From NCBI RefSeq assembly GCF_003369915.1, contig NW_022881614.1, positions 11,801,001 to 11,865,000 of the forward strand: a stretch of 64,000 bases of DNA, read 5' to 3'. The notes beneath the pieces are model-generated. The model did no database searches. It was not told the DNA's origin and worked only from the letters and a program-made list of their open reading frames with translations. The translations under genes and the position numbers were made by a program. This document shows positions 30,214 through 39,306 of this stretch, in pieces. Position 1 is the first letter of the stretch, and every line of letters begins with the position of its first letter. The stretch is from Drosophila miranda. Its lineage: Eukaryota; Arthropoda; Insecta; Diptera; Drosophilidae.

Positions 30214-31480
30214 GTTTAACCCTTAGAAAAACCGTCCACGAACCGTTAACTCCAAAATACTCTGTCGGTCTTAGTACACCATCAAAATTTTCATAAGGTA
30301 TCGCCGAGCGCTGCATCAAATTAATAGCGCTACCGGTGTCCAACATGCCAGAAAGAAATTTAATTTGATACCTGCGTTTTATATCAGTGTAAAAATATAC
30401 CCCTACCTGATTAACAATAGGAACAAAAATATTGTTCTCCTCTCTGTCGTCTATTGGCGGGTTGCTGGCTGTACCCACGGATCGCTGGGTTGGCATAGGC
30501 TTCTGTTGGCAATCCTTCACCTGGTGCTGCATGGATCCACACTGGAAACACGATCCCTTCTCCCGCTTAGGTGCGGGACACGATGAAGCATAATGGCCAT
30601 GTGCTGAACAATTATAGCAGCGCACCTGGCTCCGGACATTTCCGGAAGCGGTCATCTCAGTGCGCTTAAAATTTGTCTGGGTACTCTTCCTCAAAGCCTC
30701 GTATTGTCGAGCTAGCTCCTTAAGTTTTCCGATGGTCGACGCTGAATACAATAAGGCGATACTGGAAGATCGATCACGAAAACCATCAATGATGAACTGC
30801 ACTGTCAATTTCTCTTCGATGTCGGCACGCATAGCAATTTCTTCCATGCGAAGAATATATCCCATTACGGAGTTTTTCTCCGGGTTGAAAAAGGTTTCCT
30901 TCAACAGAAGTACCACGTCGGCAGTTGAATTGCTGCGGCCAAAAGTTTTTAGGAAGTTTCCCTTAAACTTGTCGTAAGTCTTTGATTTGTCGACACGCAT
31001 GAACAAGTCCGCCTCTGTTCCCGCCTTCATCAACATGCGCACACAACGAAGCTTAAAATTGCTGCTTTCGTTCACGCCTCCGCAAATCCGTTCAAAATTC
31101 AAGACCCATTCAGAGGCTTCATCATTTTCACTGGCAGAAAAAGGGGCAATAAGTTGCTTGACCATTCGGATGTCATCGGTCATATAGTTGTCCATTACCA
31201 TTAAGGCAGCCAGTTTCTTCTTTTTCTCAGCCACCCTTATTGCGGCGTCAAGTAATTCTTCTTCTTTCATATCGTCGATCTGCTCATTTTCAGACACTTT
31301 TCCATCCGATTCAATATCCGATTTATTCACCGGACTTTCAGAAACTTCGTCCATTCCACCACTTATGGCAAGTTTACGAAGTTGCCTTAGTGTTGCGCTG
31401 GCTGGAAAAATGATCTCCTTCTCCAGCAACCACTCTACAATTTGTTCTTTGTCAATGTTTGCCATGGTTTCCTCTGCCAT
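30200..31480 (-). CDS. Gypsy-1 Gag and start of protease
   Basis: 426 codons, uninterrupted. An N-terminal helical segment and an acidic/Lys-rich linker lead to a retrotransposon capsid-like domain at residues about 115-250. Two CCHC knuckles follow at about 285-325 (CYNCSAHGHYASSC and CFQCGSMQHQVKDC). After a linker, the aspartyl protease opens with the catalytic motif MLDTGSAIN at about residue 379. The frame is cut short by the 277-bp insertion at 29937-30213, so the rest of the protease lies on the far side. Gag would assemble particles and package RNA. A second in-frame Met (residue 6) could also be the start. Confidence 0.85.
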   Translation of the reverse strand: MAEETMANIDKEQIVEWLLEKEIIFPASATLRQLRKLAISGGMDEVSESPVNKSDIESDGKVSENEQIDDMKEEELLDAAIRVAEKKKKLAALMVMDNYMTDDIRMVKQLIAPFSASENDEASEWVLNFERICGGVNESSNFKLRCVRMLMKAGTEADLFMRVDKSKTYDKFKGNFLKTFGRSNSTADVVLLLKETFFNPEKNSVMGYILRMEEIAMRADIEEKLTVQFIIDGFRDRSSSIALLYSASTIGKLKELARQYEALRKSTQTNFKRTEMTASGNVRSQVRCYNCSAHGHYASSCPAPKREKGSCFQCGSMQHQVKDCQQKPMPTQRSVGTASNPPIDDREENNIFVPIVNQVGVYFYTDIKRRYQIKFLSGMLDTGSAINLMQRSAIPYENFDGVLRPTEYFGVNGSWTVFLRVKLQRE

Positions 31481-31579
31481 TTATAAAATGTGGAAAATAC
31501 TCGTTGTCGGGGATGCCAGAAGACAAATACTTATGTAGGCAGATACTTTAAAGGGCTTCTGAATCCCACTTCTGAAGTT

Positions 31580-31831
31580 ATTGGCGCAAAAGGTCCATGG
31601 ATGTTTCGTGCTTTTTATGATTTTATTTTTACTTAATTCTTTTCAACCTCCTCGTCTTGTCGATACCGCCAAAAGTGCCCATTGAACCCCAGTTCCGATC
31701 ACTCGTTCTCTCATAGTTCTAGTTCGCAGAACTAGAACTATCGGATGATAATTCATATCGATACTTACGATATTTCGTACAACGTTAATAGTAAATACAA
31801 TTGTAGAGTTATAATACTAAACAATCTAACA
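31580..31831 (-). repeat. Gypsy-1 LTR (5' LTR)
   Basis: Same sequence as the other LTR apart from one A/G difference in TGTAG(A/G)GTTAT. It carries the same 13-nt-arm palindrome. Confidence 0.95.
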
Positions 31832-31836
31832 AATGT

Positions 31837-33957
31837 TTGTCATTCATGAAATACTCGTAGCATTTTGTTTATCTTGTATTCTCGCTACGCGCCAGCATAG
31901 ATAATCCCATGTGGGGGAAAAAAACCAACATTCAATTAAATAAATTACCCAATTATACATATTGACATAACATACTCGCACTCGTATTGTGTGGACTAAG
32001 TATAGACTATAGACTTTTGAAATATCATATCATATCATAAAAGCATATTTCGTGGAGCTACGAGTACGAGCAGGCAAGCATTAATAACTTGGCCTGCAAT
32101 TTGCATTCGTTATCCGAAACACATGGCGCCCGTACATACATATGTATGTACATATTTATGAATTGGGGCCACAAAAGCGCCACCTGGCGAGGCCACGCGT
32201 GTGTGGCTAATCGGCCCCGTCCGTTCGGGCTTGGTAATTAAAAAACGTTAACGTTTTAAGCCTGGTTATTCTATTTTAGCTCTCTTTTTTTAGTTATTTC
32301 GTTAAGTTGAACTAATGGAATAATTAGCGTAAATGTTGCTGAACAAATTTCAGCTGTGGCACGACTATTGGTCGCCGCCACATGGACGCCGAGTCCAAGG
32401 AAATTAGGATATATACTGTATTGGCTGGATGCTCCTGTCCATGCCTCCCTCGGCACACTGTTGGAGGAGTGGTTACTCAGTGAACAATTAGCCAAGACAA
32501 GAATCAACATATGGAGGCTGTTTAAGCCGTCATGAATATGCACGAACAGCTGATTTATAAGTGAACTCTACGCCCCGTCATAGCTGGGACTACAGACGCC
32601 TAACAGCCATCAACTATAACTACATATATGTACATATAAACTTAACACGTAAAAAATAATATAAATTTGCATAGAAATTGCAATGAACCTTAGCTCGCAA
32701 GTGGAAGAACAGCAAAGCAACAGGTTAATGGCAGCACTGGCCAACAAGCGAGCTGGTAGAAGGCAGAAGGGGAAAACCAGAAAGGAAGGCCTTCTACACA
32801 CACACACATTACGATTTAATATTCATAATACAGCGATGGGATTATATTTTGGCTTGGAATAACCATCATATGACATGGATAATATCCATATGTATCTGAA
32901 ATATTCTCGTCCTCATATACAGGGCAGAAAGGATCGATTGTAATGAACATTGAAGTATTGTGAATCCAAGGATTATTTCTAATAATATTTACAATATTTT
33001 GATAGCTGTTTCAATAGTTTAGCTTAAAACTCACCGTTCCATTGCTGCTCCATTTTGCTGTTGCACAGTGTAATGGCTACACTTAGCGTTGCTGTACTCG
33101 TACTCGTACACATATTATTAGCATGACTGTTGTTGCTTTAGCAAGTGGTGGCAGACTTTTTAACCCGCGCAGCTGACTTGCCGGCCCACAAGTGCAAATT
33201 AAATGGGTAGTGGAGTGAGAGCTGTTGGCCAGCCAGTGTACTCGCTTGCATTTGGCCATCAGGTGCGAATTGCTTTTATTTTATTTTATTTTCCGCTTGT
33301 TATTTATAGCGCACCATTCTGGGGCAAGGGAGAAGAGTGCCAGGCAGGCCGCAGAGAGCAACAGAGTTATTAATGCTTGGAATTTTCATAATCGAAACGG
33401 GTTTCCGTTTCCAACCGGCAGAGGTAGTCAGGAAAGGAAGCACGCGCGTCTTGTCCATGCAGAGACGGAGGCCAGACCAGACCCAGACTCTCTCTCTATC
33501 GCTCTCTGGCAAAAGCCAAGCATGGGTTAAGCTGAAGAAAAAGGGAGAGCGAGAGAGAGAGAGAGAGAGAGAGAGCAGAGTTATGGCAATGGCAAGACAA
33601 GCACACGACTTGCGCGAACAGGTGAAGCGTTTAACTGTACGTGGCTGGTGCAGAGGTTGCTGGCGGGGAGTGGAGAGTGTCCAACCAATTGGCCCGAGTG
33701 CTCCATGGCTGGACTTTGTATACTGTCAGACCTGCACCTGGGTACGAGCAAAGACTATACAATACCAAGATGTCGCATGAGCGACCAAAAAGCTGTTCTA
33801 TGGCGGGTCCTAACATTAGGACCCAAAAGGCACGAGGGAGCGCGCGTGGTTTCAATTCCCTTTTCGCCTGTACTTCGTCTCTACCACGACCCCGCTGCCC
33901 ATCGGTTTTGTATGTTCGGCAATGGCTTCACCGTCGAAGCGGTGGTCGCGGATCGCC
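31837..33957. other. Non-coding stretch, no gene seen
   Basis: Frames are short and without family resemblance. A (GA)n tract lies at 33547-33575. Confidence 0.5.
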
Positions 33958-34181
33958 GATGTCTTTGGAGCGGCACAGTGGGACCTTTGGCCGTCTCAGC
34001 TTGCTAAATTAGTTAGTTAGTCAATAAATATTTGCACACTGAAAAAAATGTTAAACTTTGAGTGCTTATATCTCCTAAACTAAAACTATCTTGAAAATTC
34101 CATTGGAAAATTTATCTAAAGCACTCATAAAATTTTTTTACTTTTTCGGCTGAGTCCCCACTGTGCCGCGCCAAAGACATC
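33958..34181. repeat. 224-bp inverted-repeat unit next to the P-element derivative
   Basis: The left arm 33958-33984 (GATGTCTTTGGAGCGGCACA...) is the reverse complement, with one mismatch and one extra base, of 34154-34181. The interior is A/T-rich. The unit ends three bases before the P-element terminal repeat. It could be an unrecognised short transposon or the product of an inversion or foldback event. No direct flanking duplication was found. Confidence 0.65.
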
Positions 34182-34184
34182 AGC

Positions 34185-34648
34185 CATGATGCAATTATAC
34201 AAGGTGGTCTCGTCGGCAAAAGTTAGTCCCTTAACGTATGCTAGCAATAAGTGCGAGTGAAGGTATGAGTGAAGTGTGAGTGAGACGGTATATGTTGATG
34301 TTGATGTTGACCCACAGGCCCGTGGGTTTTAAAATTTTAAAATAAAATGATTTTACTGATATATTAATATTTAAATTTTATGAAGCCATTAATAATTTTT
34401 CTTCAACATTTTTAGTTATATTAAAATGTTCTTTTACATAATATATAAAGATTACTTCTAATTCTGTGGTATTTTTTTTATATGCTTTTTATAATTTTGT
34501 TGTTGTCGGGACATAAGGGTTAAGAATATATCAAAAAATTCGTCCGTGAACAACCTTCATTATCAACAAGCAAGCATGCACTGACGATAAGGGACAACAC
34601 GAACGAACTTCGGCTCTCGACGAGACCACCTTGTATAATTGCATCATG
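34185..34648 (-). mobile_element. P-element internal-deletion derivative (464 bp) with 31-bp terminal repeats
   Basis: Perfect 31-bp inverted termini at 34185-34215 and 34618-34648 begin CATGATGCAATTATACAAGG and end GTCTCGTCG. From memory of the canonical D. melanogaster P terminal repeat, 26 of 31 bases agree. The subterminal sequence also matches P in order. The end at 34648 continues AGCCGAAG...CAGTGCATGCTTGCTTGTTG like the P 5' end, and the end at 34185 continues CTTAACGTATGC...AATAAGTGCGAGTGA like the P 3' end, so the element lies in minus orientation. The interior is A/T-rich with no transposase. The flanks are not an 8-bp duplication (ACATCAGC left, GGCCGTGC right). Confidence 0.9.
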
Positions 34649-34777
34649 GGCCGTGCCGACCTAGGACATACACACATATACACAACTAAAAGCATATTTC
34701 TGGGTTGGCTCGAGCTCGTTCCAGGCTCGCTTCTTCATTTCTTGTTTAGCAATCATTGCAATCAGTTGTAAACAAAT

Positions 34778-35605
34778 ATGAGCGGAATAAGAAAAGGTGA
34801 TGCAAAGTCCGGCCGGCAATGCATTGTGAAGACATGCCAAAAATCAAGGCGTACCAGCCCTGGTATAAAAATGTTTAATTTTCCGCCTGCAGACAGCATT
34901 TTTGGTCAAATTTGGCGCGAAAAATGTTGTGTTGCACTGGAGAATTATGAACAAAAAGTGATTATATGCGATGATCATTTTTCTAGCGCATATATAGGGA
35001 AGAAAAAGTTGAAAAGCGACTCTATTCCAACTTTGAACTTAGAAATTGAACTGGAAAATAATTCTGTTGAATTTATTGAGCCCGAAATTGATGCAGAAAA
35101 AGAAGTATCTATTTGCGAAAAATGTAAAAAAAATTCTAAGTCAAATAACTTTTATAAAAAGAAATGCAACACGCTTCTGGCAGACATAAAAAAGTTAAAA
35201 AAAGAACTTAAATCTAAAAAATATATTCCTAAAAATAAAAAGTATGTTGTCAGTCAGAAAATAAAAGATTTAATTGACAACTTACAGATTAGCAAGGAAT
35301 CCAACATTTTCTGCAAATTGTTAGTCGGATCCCGTCCTCAAAAATACGGAGATGTTCAATTTTTAGCTCAAAATATTTATTATGTTTCGCCGTCTACTTA
35401 TGCTTTTATGCGAAATAGACTCAATCTTTCGTTGCCACATGTAAGCACTTTGTACAGATGGGATCCGATCAAGTCCCTCCAGCCTGGTTTCAAAAATACT
35501 GCTATCGATTTAGTTCAAAAAATTTGCTGCGAACTAAAGATAAGAAATGAAGTCCAAGTAGTGCTGATGATGGATGAGATGGCAATAAGAACAGAGCTTC
35601 GCTAT
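34778..35605 (+). pseudogene. P-superfamily (THAP-type) transposase, N-terminal part, split by Gypsy-2
   Basis: 276 uninterrupted codons up to the Gypsy-2 LTR. A THAP zinc finger at residues about 12-90 shows C2CH spacing (CIVKTCQKS, FNFPP, IWREKCC, ICDDHF). A Lys-rich coiled region (CKKNSKSNNF...KKLKKELKSKK) follows at 110-150, then the P-transposase middle domain, ending at VVLMMDEMAI, whose Asp should be the first catalytic residue. The remainder resumes at 47663 after Gypsy-2 and continues in three further blocks. A transposase of this type binds DNA through THAP and uses GTP in canonical P. It lies 130 nt from the end of the P deletion derivative but belongs to a more distant P-like lineage. 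Confidence 0.85.
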
Positions 35606-35804
35606 TGTAAACTTTTAATAGCACGGTTTTATTATATGTTCTTCTTTCTTGATCGGCGTATTCGAATGAATGTGTGTTGGCATATCGATACTTGTCGAGG
35701 ACAAGTATCGATATATCGAGTACATTGGTATTTCTTATAATACTATCGATGAGTAAATCTTAAACTAATATTCAAATCTTATAAACTAATATTCATATCT
35801 TACA
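35606..35804 (-). repeat. Gypsy-2 LTR with DRE-type palindrome
   Basis: 199 bp. A perfect hairpin with 15-nt arms lies at 35682-35696 and 35700-35714 (arm ATATCGATACTTGTC, loop GAG). It contains TATCGATA on both arms, the DREF recognition core and a BEAF-32-type CGATA. Confidence 0.93.
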
Positions 35805-35910
35805 TTCGGGCAACCTGACTACAGATCGCCCACGATCTACACACTAAGGCATACAGTTGGTTAAACATTTCTTATTCGATATTGTCTTACTTAACATACT
35901 ATTTCATCGA

Positions 35911-37191
35911 TTAACAACATGAGACCATGGTTTTATCCTTACACTCTACCCAGGGTTTAAGCCTTGCTGGTTCTAATATACTTCGGAATGGCATTTGCGT
36001 CAACTGACAGTCCTCAATGTCGACAACCTCATAACGATCATTATCCAATACTCTATTGATCCTGTACGGTCCTCGATACTTTGGTGCGAACTTCTTATTG
36101 ATCCCCGGTGTTGTGTCCACATGCCGGACTGCTAGATAGTCACCAGGTTCATACTTTAATGGGGCTCTATGTTTATGGGCATACATCTTCTCATTTCTTT
36201 TCTGCGACAACCGTATGTTCTCACTTGCTATTTCTCTTATAGTTTCCAACTCTCTAAGTTCTGACGCTAACTTCTCCTCTAGGTATTCGGTTAATTCATC
36301 TACAACGGGTCCTTTCTGGGGTATTCCAAATAACAATGTGCTAGATGTCTTTTTCGTACTGCTGTTAACGGAGTTATTAATGGCGTGCTCTACCTTGCTC
36401 ATCAACCTATACCAATCGGCTTGCTCAAGGGGCTCTGACAGTTTTCCTAACATAGGAGTAAGAACACGATTCACCCGCTCCACTTGGCCATTCGCCTGCG
36501 GTGCACCTGTAGCTACCTTAATGTGCTCTATCCCTCTCTCCTGCAAAAAACTAGAGAACTCTAACGAGGTGAAACAGGTCCCACGATCTGATATTATCCT
36601 AGTAGGGCGACTATAGAAATCAAAATATTTACTTAAGGCATCCTTCGCTTCCCGCGTGCTGGTACTATTAACCGGGAACAATTTGCCAAACTTAGTGAAT
36701 GCATCTATTACCACAAGGAGGTGTTTTCGCTTAGATCTAATACACGGCAACGGACCCAAATGATCAACATGTAGAGTATGAAAAGGAACCCACGACTTTG
36801 GGATACTATGGAGCGTTCTGTTATGGATTGTTTTAGGCATCGAGTGTAGTATACACGGTAGACAGTTTCTGATGAACCTTGCCACTTTACTTCTCATTGA
36901 CGGAAACCAGTAGGTCCTCAAAAGGTCACTCACGCACTTCTCTGCGGCCAGATGTCCTAGTTTTTCGTGTGACCGCCTTATCAACTGCTCTTCCATACAC
37001 ATTGGTACATAGAAACATAGTTTGTTTTCACAACTCCTCTTGTAAACAATACCATCTATCATTTCAAAATCTACTTCAATTCCATCCTCTAGCATTTTTC
37101 GAATCCTAACTACTTCCTTGTCTCGCATCTGTTCTGTTTGCAATATCAAATCAACATCTTCTGGCGTTGCACCTACTACCCCAACTATCAA
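35911..37191 (-). CDS. Gypsy-2 integrase, catalytic triad intact
   Basis: 426 codons open. The HHCC zinc domain reads SHEKLGHLAAEKC...NCLPCI at residues about 75-115. The catalytic core has Asp in HVDHLGP (about 142), Asp in ISDRGTCF (about 200) and Glu in NGQVERVNR (about 236), giving the D,D-35-E spacing. The C-terminal region contains KYRGPYRINRVL. The ORF is really the C-terminal part of a longer pol; its start Met is only the first in the open stretch. The sister domain in Gypsy-1 has lost two of the three catalytic residues, while this one keeps all. With the rest of pol deleted it cannot be produced by its own element. Confidence 0.88.
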   Translation of the reverse strand: MIVGVVGATPEDVDLILQTEQMRDKEVVRIRKMLEDGIEVDFEMIDGIVYKRSCENKLCFYVPMCMEEQLIRRSHEKLGHLAAEKCVSDLLRTYWFPSMRSKVARFIRNCLPCILHSMPKTIHNRTLHSIPKSWVPFHTLHVDHLGPLPCIRSKRKHLLVVIDAFTKFGKLFPVNSTSTREAKDALSKYFDFYSRPTRIISDRGTCFTSLEFSSFLQERGIEHIKVATGAPQANGQVERVNRVLTPMLGKLSEPLEQADWYRLMSKVEHAINNSVNSSTKKTSSTLLFGIPQKGPVVDELTEYLEEKLASELRELETIREIASENIRLSQKRNEKMYAHKHRAPLKYEPGDYLAVRHVDTTPGINKKFAPKYRGPYRINRVLDNDRYEVVDIEDCQLTQMPFRSILEPARLKPWVECKDKTMVSCC

Positions 37192-37778
37192 TGATTTTAG
37201 TAATCTTTCCTCCTGAAACTCTAACTTGTCCCTCTCTACTGTATCCTCAACTCATTTTTTCTCTTTATCTGAATTCCTACTACTAATGTACTTTACTCCC
37301 CCCACCACATCGTTAACGCTTCCTCTACATTGGCTCAAATCTCTAATTTCAATCTTCCATCCATCCTCTTCCCTATATTCACTATTCTCTATGTTATCTC
37401 TACAATCACCACCAAGGTTCTCTCTATCATCAGACTTCCACCTATTTCCCAATCTACTTCCTACTGCACTTGATTCTCCACACTCAATCGCAGGGTTCTG
37501 TACGGTACTACTACGCTCTCTATTGATATTTAATTCTCTACACTTAATCACAGGGTTCTCTACGGTACCTCTATGCTCACTACCAGTGTTGTCTCTACTT
37601 ACACTATTCCTTGTCTATTGCTTTCTACTCTCATCTTTTTCTAAATTAGACTTTTCTAAACCGTATTTGACTCTATAACCATCCTCTAACATATTCGTCA
37701 CTTGATCTTGTCTGCTCAGCGCATCAACGTGCGCCATACTGGCCCCAGGTCTGTGCATAATGGAGTAATCATAGTTCT
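37192..37778 (-). pseudogene. Gypsy-2 pol segment between RNase H and integrase
   Basis: Minus-strand text joins the RNase H end (ENYDYSIMHRPGASM, then HVDALSR at about 37710) to the integrase, through an Asn/Ser-rich linker with internal repeats (SAVGSRLGNRW, NPAIECGESS). Frame breaks occur near 37250 and 37618. The LOA LINE is inserted at 37779-37792, inside the RNase H coding sequence. Confidence 0.7.
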
Positions 37779-37792
37779 CTAACTCTAGGGAC

Positions 37793-37848
37793 TCTGGTCT
37801 GATGAGCTCGTGAGGTAGCTCAAAGGGGGCCTAGCTGAGGCCACCGGA
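37793..37848 (+). promoter_or_regulatory. Self-complementary 5'-terminal fold of the LOA LINE
   Basis: The first 56 nt can form a three-way junction. UCUGGU (37793-37798) pairs with ACCGGA (37843-37848, one G-U). GAGCU (37804-37808) pairs with AGCUC (37817-37821). GGCCU (37828-37832) pairs with AGGCC (37838-37842). CUGAUGA follows the closing stem directly. It could be an RNA element needed for 5' processing or translation. Confidence 0.35.
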
Positions 37849-38185
37849 CGGGTCGCGGGTTGCGGATAGCGAACGGCCTACCTCGGTAGGTCAGCTGCGA
37901 ATAAGCGGGCATCCCTCACGGGAGAGTACCGAAATAAGCAGTCCCGGACAGCCAGCGGGTGCTAGCTAGGTAGCAGCACTGACGATGCGCTTGTGGTGCC
38001 GCCTCAATAAGTAGCTCACACACACTAACGGAGGGCTCAGGGACTTGGCAGCCCCCTGTTCTAATGATGCCTTACCCGGGCAACGTGGATCTCTGCCCGG
38101 GCTGACCTTTCCCTTTCTCTGCATCTCGTGGGAACAGGATGTATAACAAGAACAAAAACCAAAAAACAAACAAAAAAACGAGGGG

Positions 38186-39283
38186 GAACGTTGTGAGTTG
38201 CTGCGTACACCGCAACTCTACAGTAATACCCGATACTAAGTCAGTATGGCTCTCCTGCGGCAGACGCCGCTAATATTGAACCACACGACAAAGAGTGCGT
38301 GCGAGAGAGACAGAAAATCAGTCTGAGCGTGACGTCGGGCGCTGCGTGGCCACTGCAAATTGATTTCTTGCTTTTGGCTACAAAAATGATCCGATCTGAT
38401 CCAAATTCAGCAATCTGATAGATATAGTCATTATCTATGATTTTGCGTTTTTAGTTTTCTCGAATGTGCAATATTGTGGATGCAACAGATTTTCGTCCTT
38501 TGTGGGGGCGGAATGGGGTGGGGCGAAATTCTGAGATACACGTTTTGTAGTGAGATCTAACAGAAGTGCGGATACCACATTTGGTTACTCTAGCCTTAAT
38601 AGTCTCTGAGATTTGTGGATGCCCCAGATTTTCGTCCTTTGCGGGGGCGGAAGGGGGTGTGGCGAAATTTGGACACGAAACGGTCAAGGGCCGATATCAC
38701 AGGAGTGTGGATACCAAATTTGGTTGCTCTGGCTCTTATAGGTTCTGAGATCCTTGAACTCATATTTTGCAATTGGCAAAGCCGACCCTGAAAGCTGTGT
38801 GTTAGAGAGAGACAGAGCGAGAAAGAATGAAATTGTTTTCTTGATTCTGGCTATAATAATTATACGATCTGGTTGAGATTTCACACTCTAGAACATATAG
38901 TCATCCTCTACGATTCTGCGTTTTTGGTTCTATCGTATCTTTAAAAATGTGGATGCCACAGATTTTCGTCCTTTGAGGGGCGGAAGTGGGCGGGGCGAAG
39001 TTTTGAAATATTTTTGTAGCAGTGACATATCACAGAAGTCTGGATCCAAAACATCGTTGCTCTAGCTCTTATAGTCTTTGAGCACTAGGCGCTGAAGGGG
39101 ACGGACAGACGGACAGACAGACGGACGGACAGACAGACAGGGCTCAATCGACTCGGCTATTGATGCTGATCAAGAATATATATACTTTATGGGGTCGGAA
39201 ACGATTCCTTCTGGACGTTACACACATCCACTTTTACCACAAATCTAATATACCCCAATACTCATTTTGAGTATCGGGTATAA
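38186..39283 (-). mobile_element. DINE-1 (Helentron-associated INE-1) copy in the LINE 5' UTR
   Basis: On the minus strand it starts ATACCCGATACTCAAAATGA (39282 downward), passes a TATATATA tract and the (GTCY)n tract, and reaches AGTATCGGGTAT at 38226. It ends with a terminal hairpin GAGTTGC...GCAACTC at 38195-38218. Matching subterminal inverted repeats (ATACCCGATACT) and the 3' hairpin are the features of non-autonomous Helentron-type elements. There is no target duplication, as expected. Confidence 0.92.
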
Positions 39284-39306
39284 CAAATGAGGGCGGCGCT
39301 CCCCAA

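Larger units (their letters stand above)
22194..31831 (-). mobile_element. Ty3/Gypsy LTR retrotransposon (Gypsy-1) with nested BEL element and a 277-bp insertion
   Basis: Two 252-bp LTRs (22194-22445 and 31580-31831) are flanked by a perfect 5-bp duplication AATGT (22189-22193 and 31832-31836). The coding strand is minus: gag and protease near 30200-31480, reverse transcriptase at 28405-29271, RNase H to 27979, then, after a nested BEL element, integrase at 22533-23903. The LTRs differ at one position that I could see, so insertion was recent. Removing the BEL element (duplication GTGTC) rejoins the frame ...HVDT and LSRYP, confirming the order. The copy has several breaks in pol. Confidence 0.95.

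Noticed and set aside
35606..35740. Continuation of the P-like ORF for 45 codons to 35740
   Set aside because: These codons lie in the Gypsy-2 LTR and recur at 47464; the transposase resumes at 47663.
37799..37825. Full hammerhead ribozyme at the LINE 5' end
   Set aside because: CUGAUGA is present, but the GAA strand and the UH cleavage site are not in canonical position; kept only as a structural observation.
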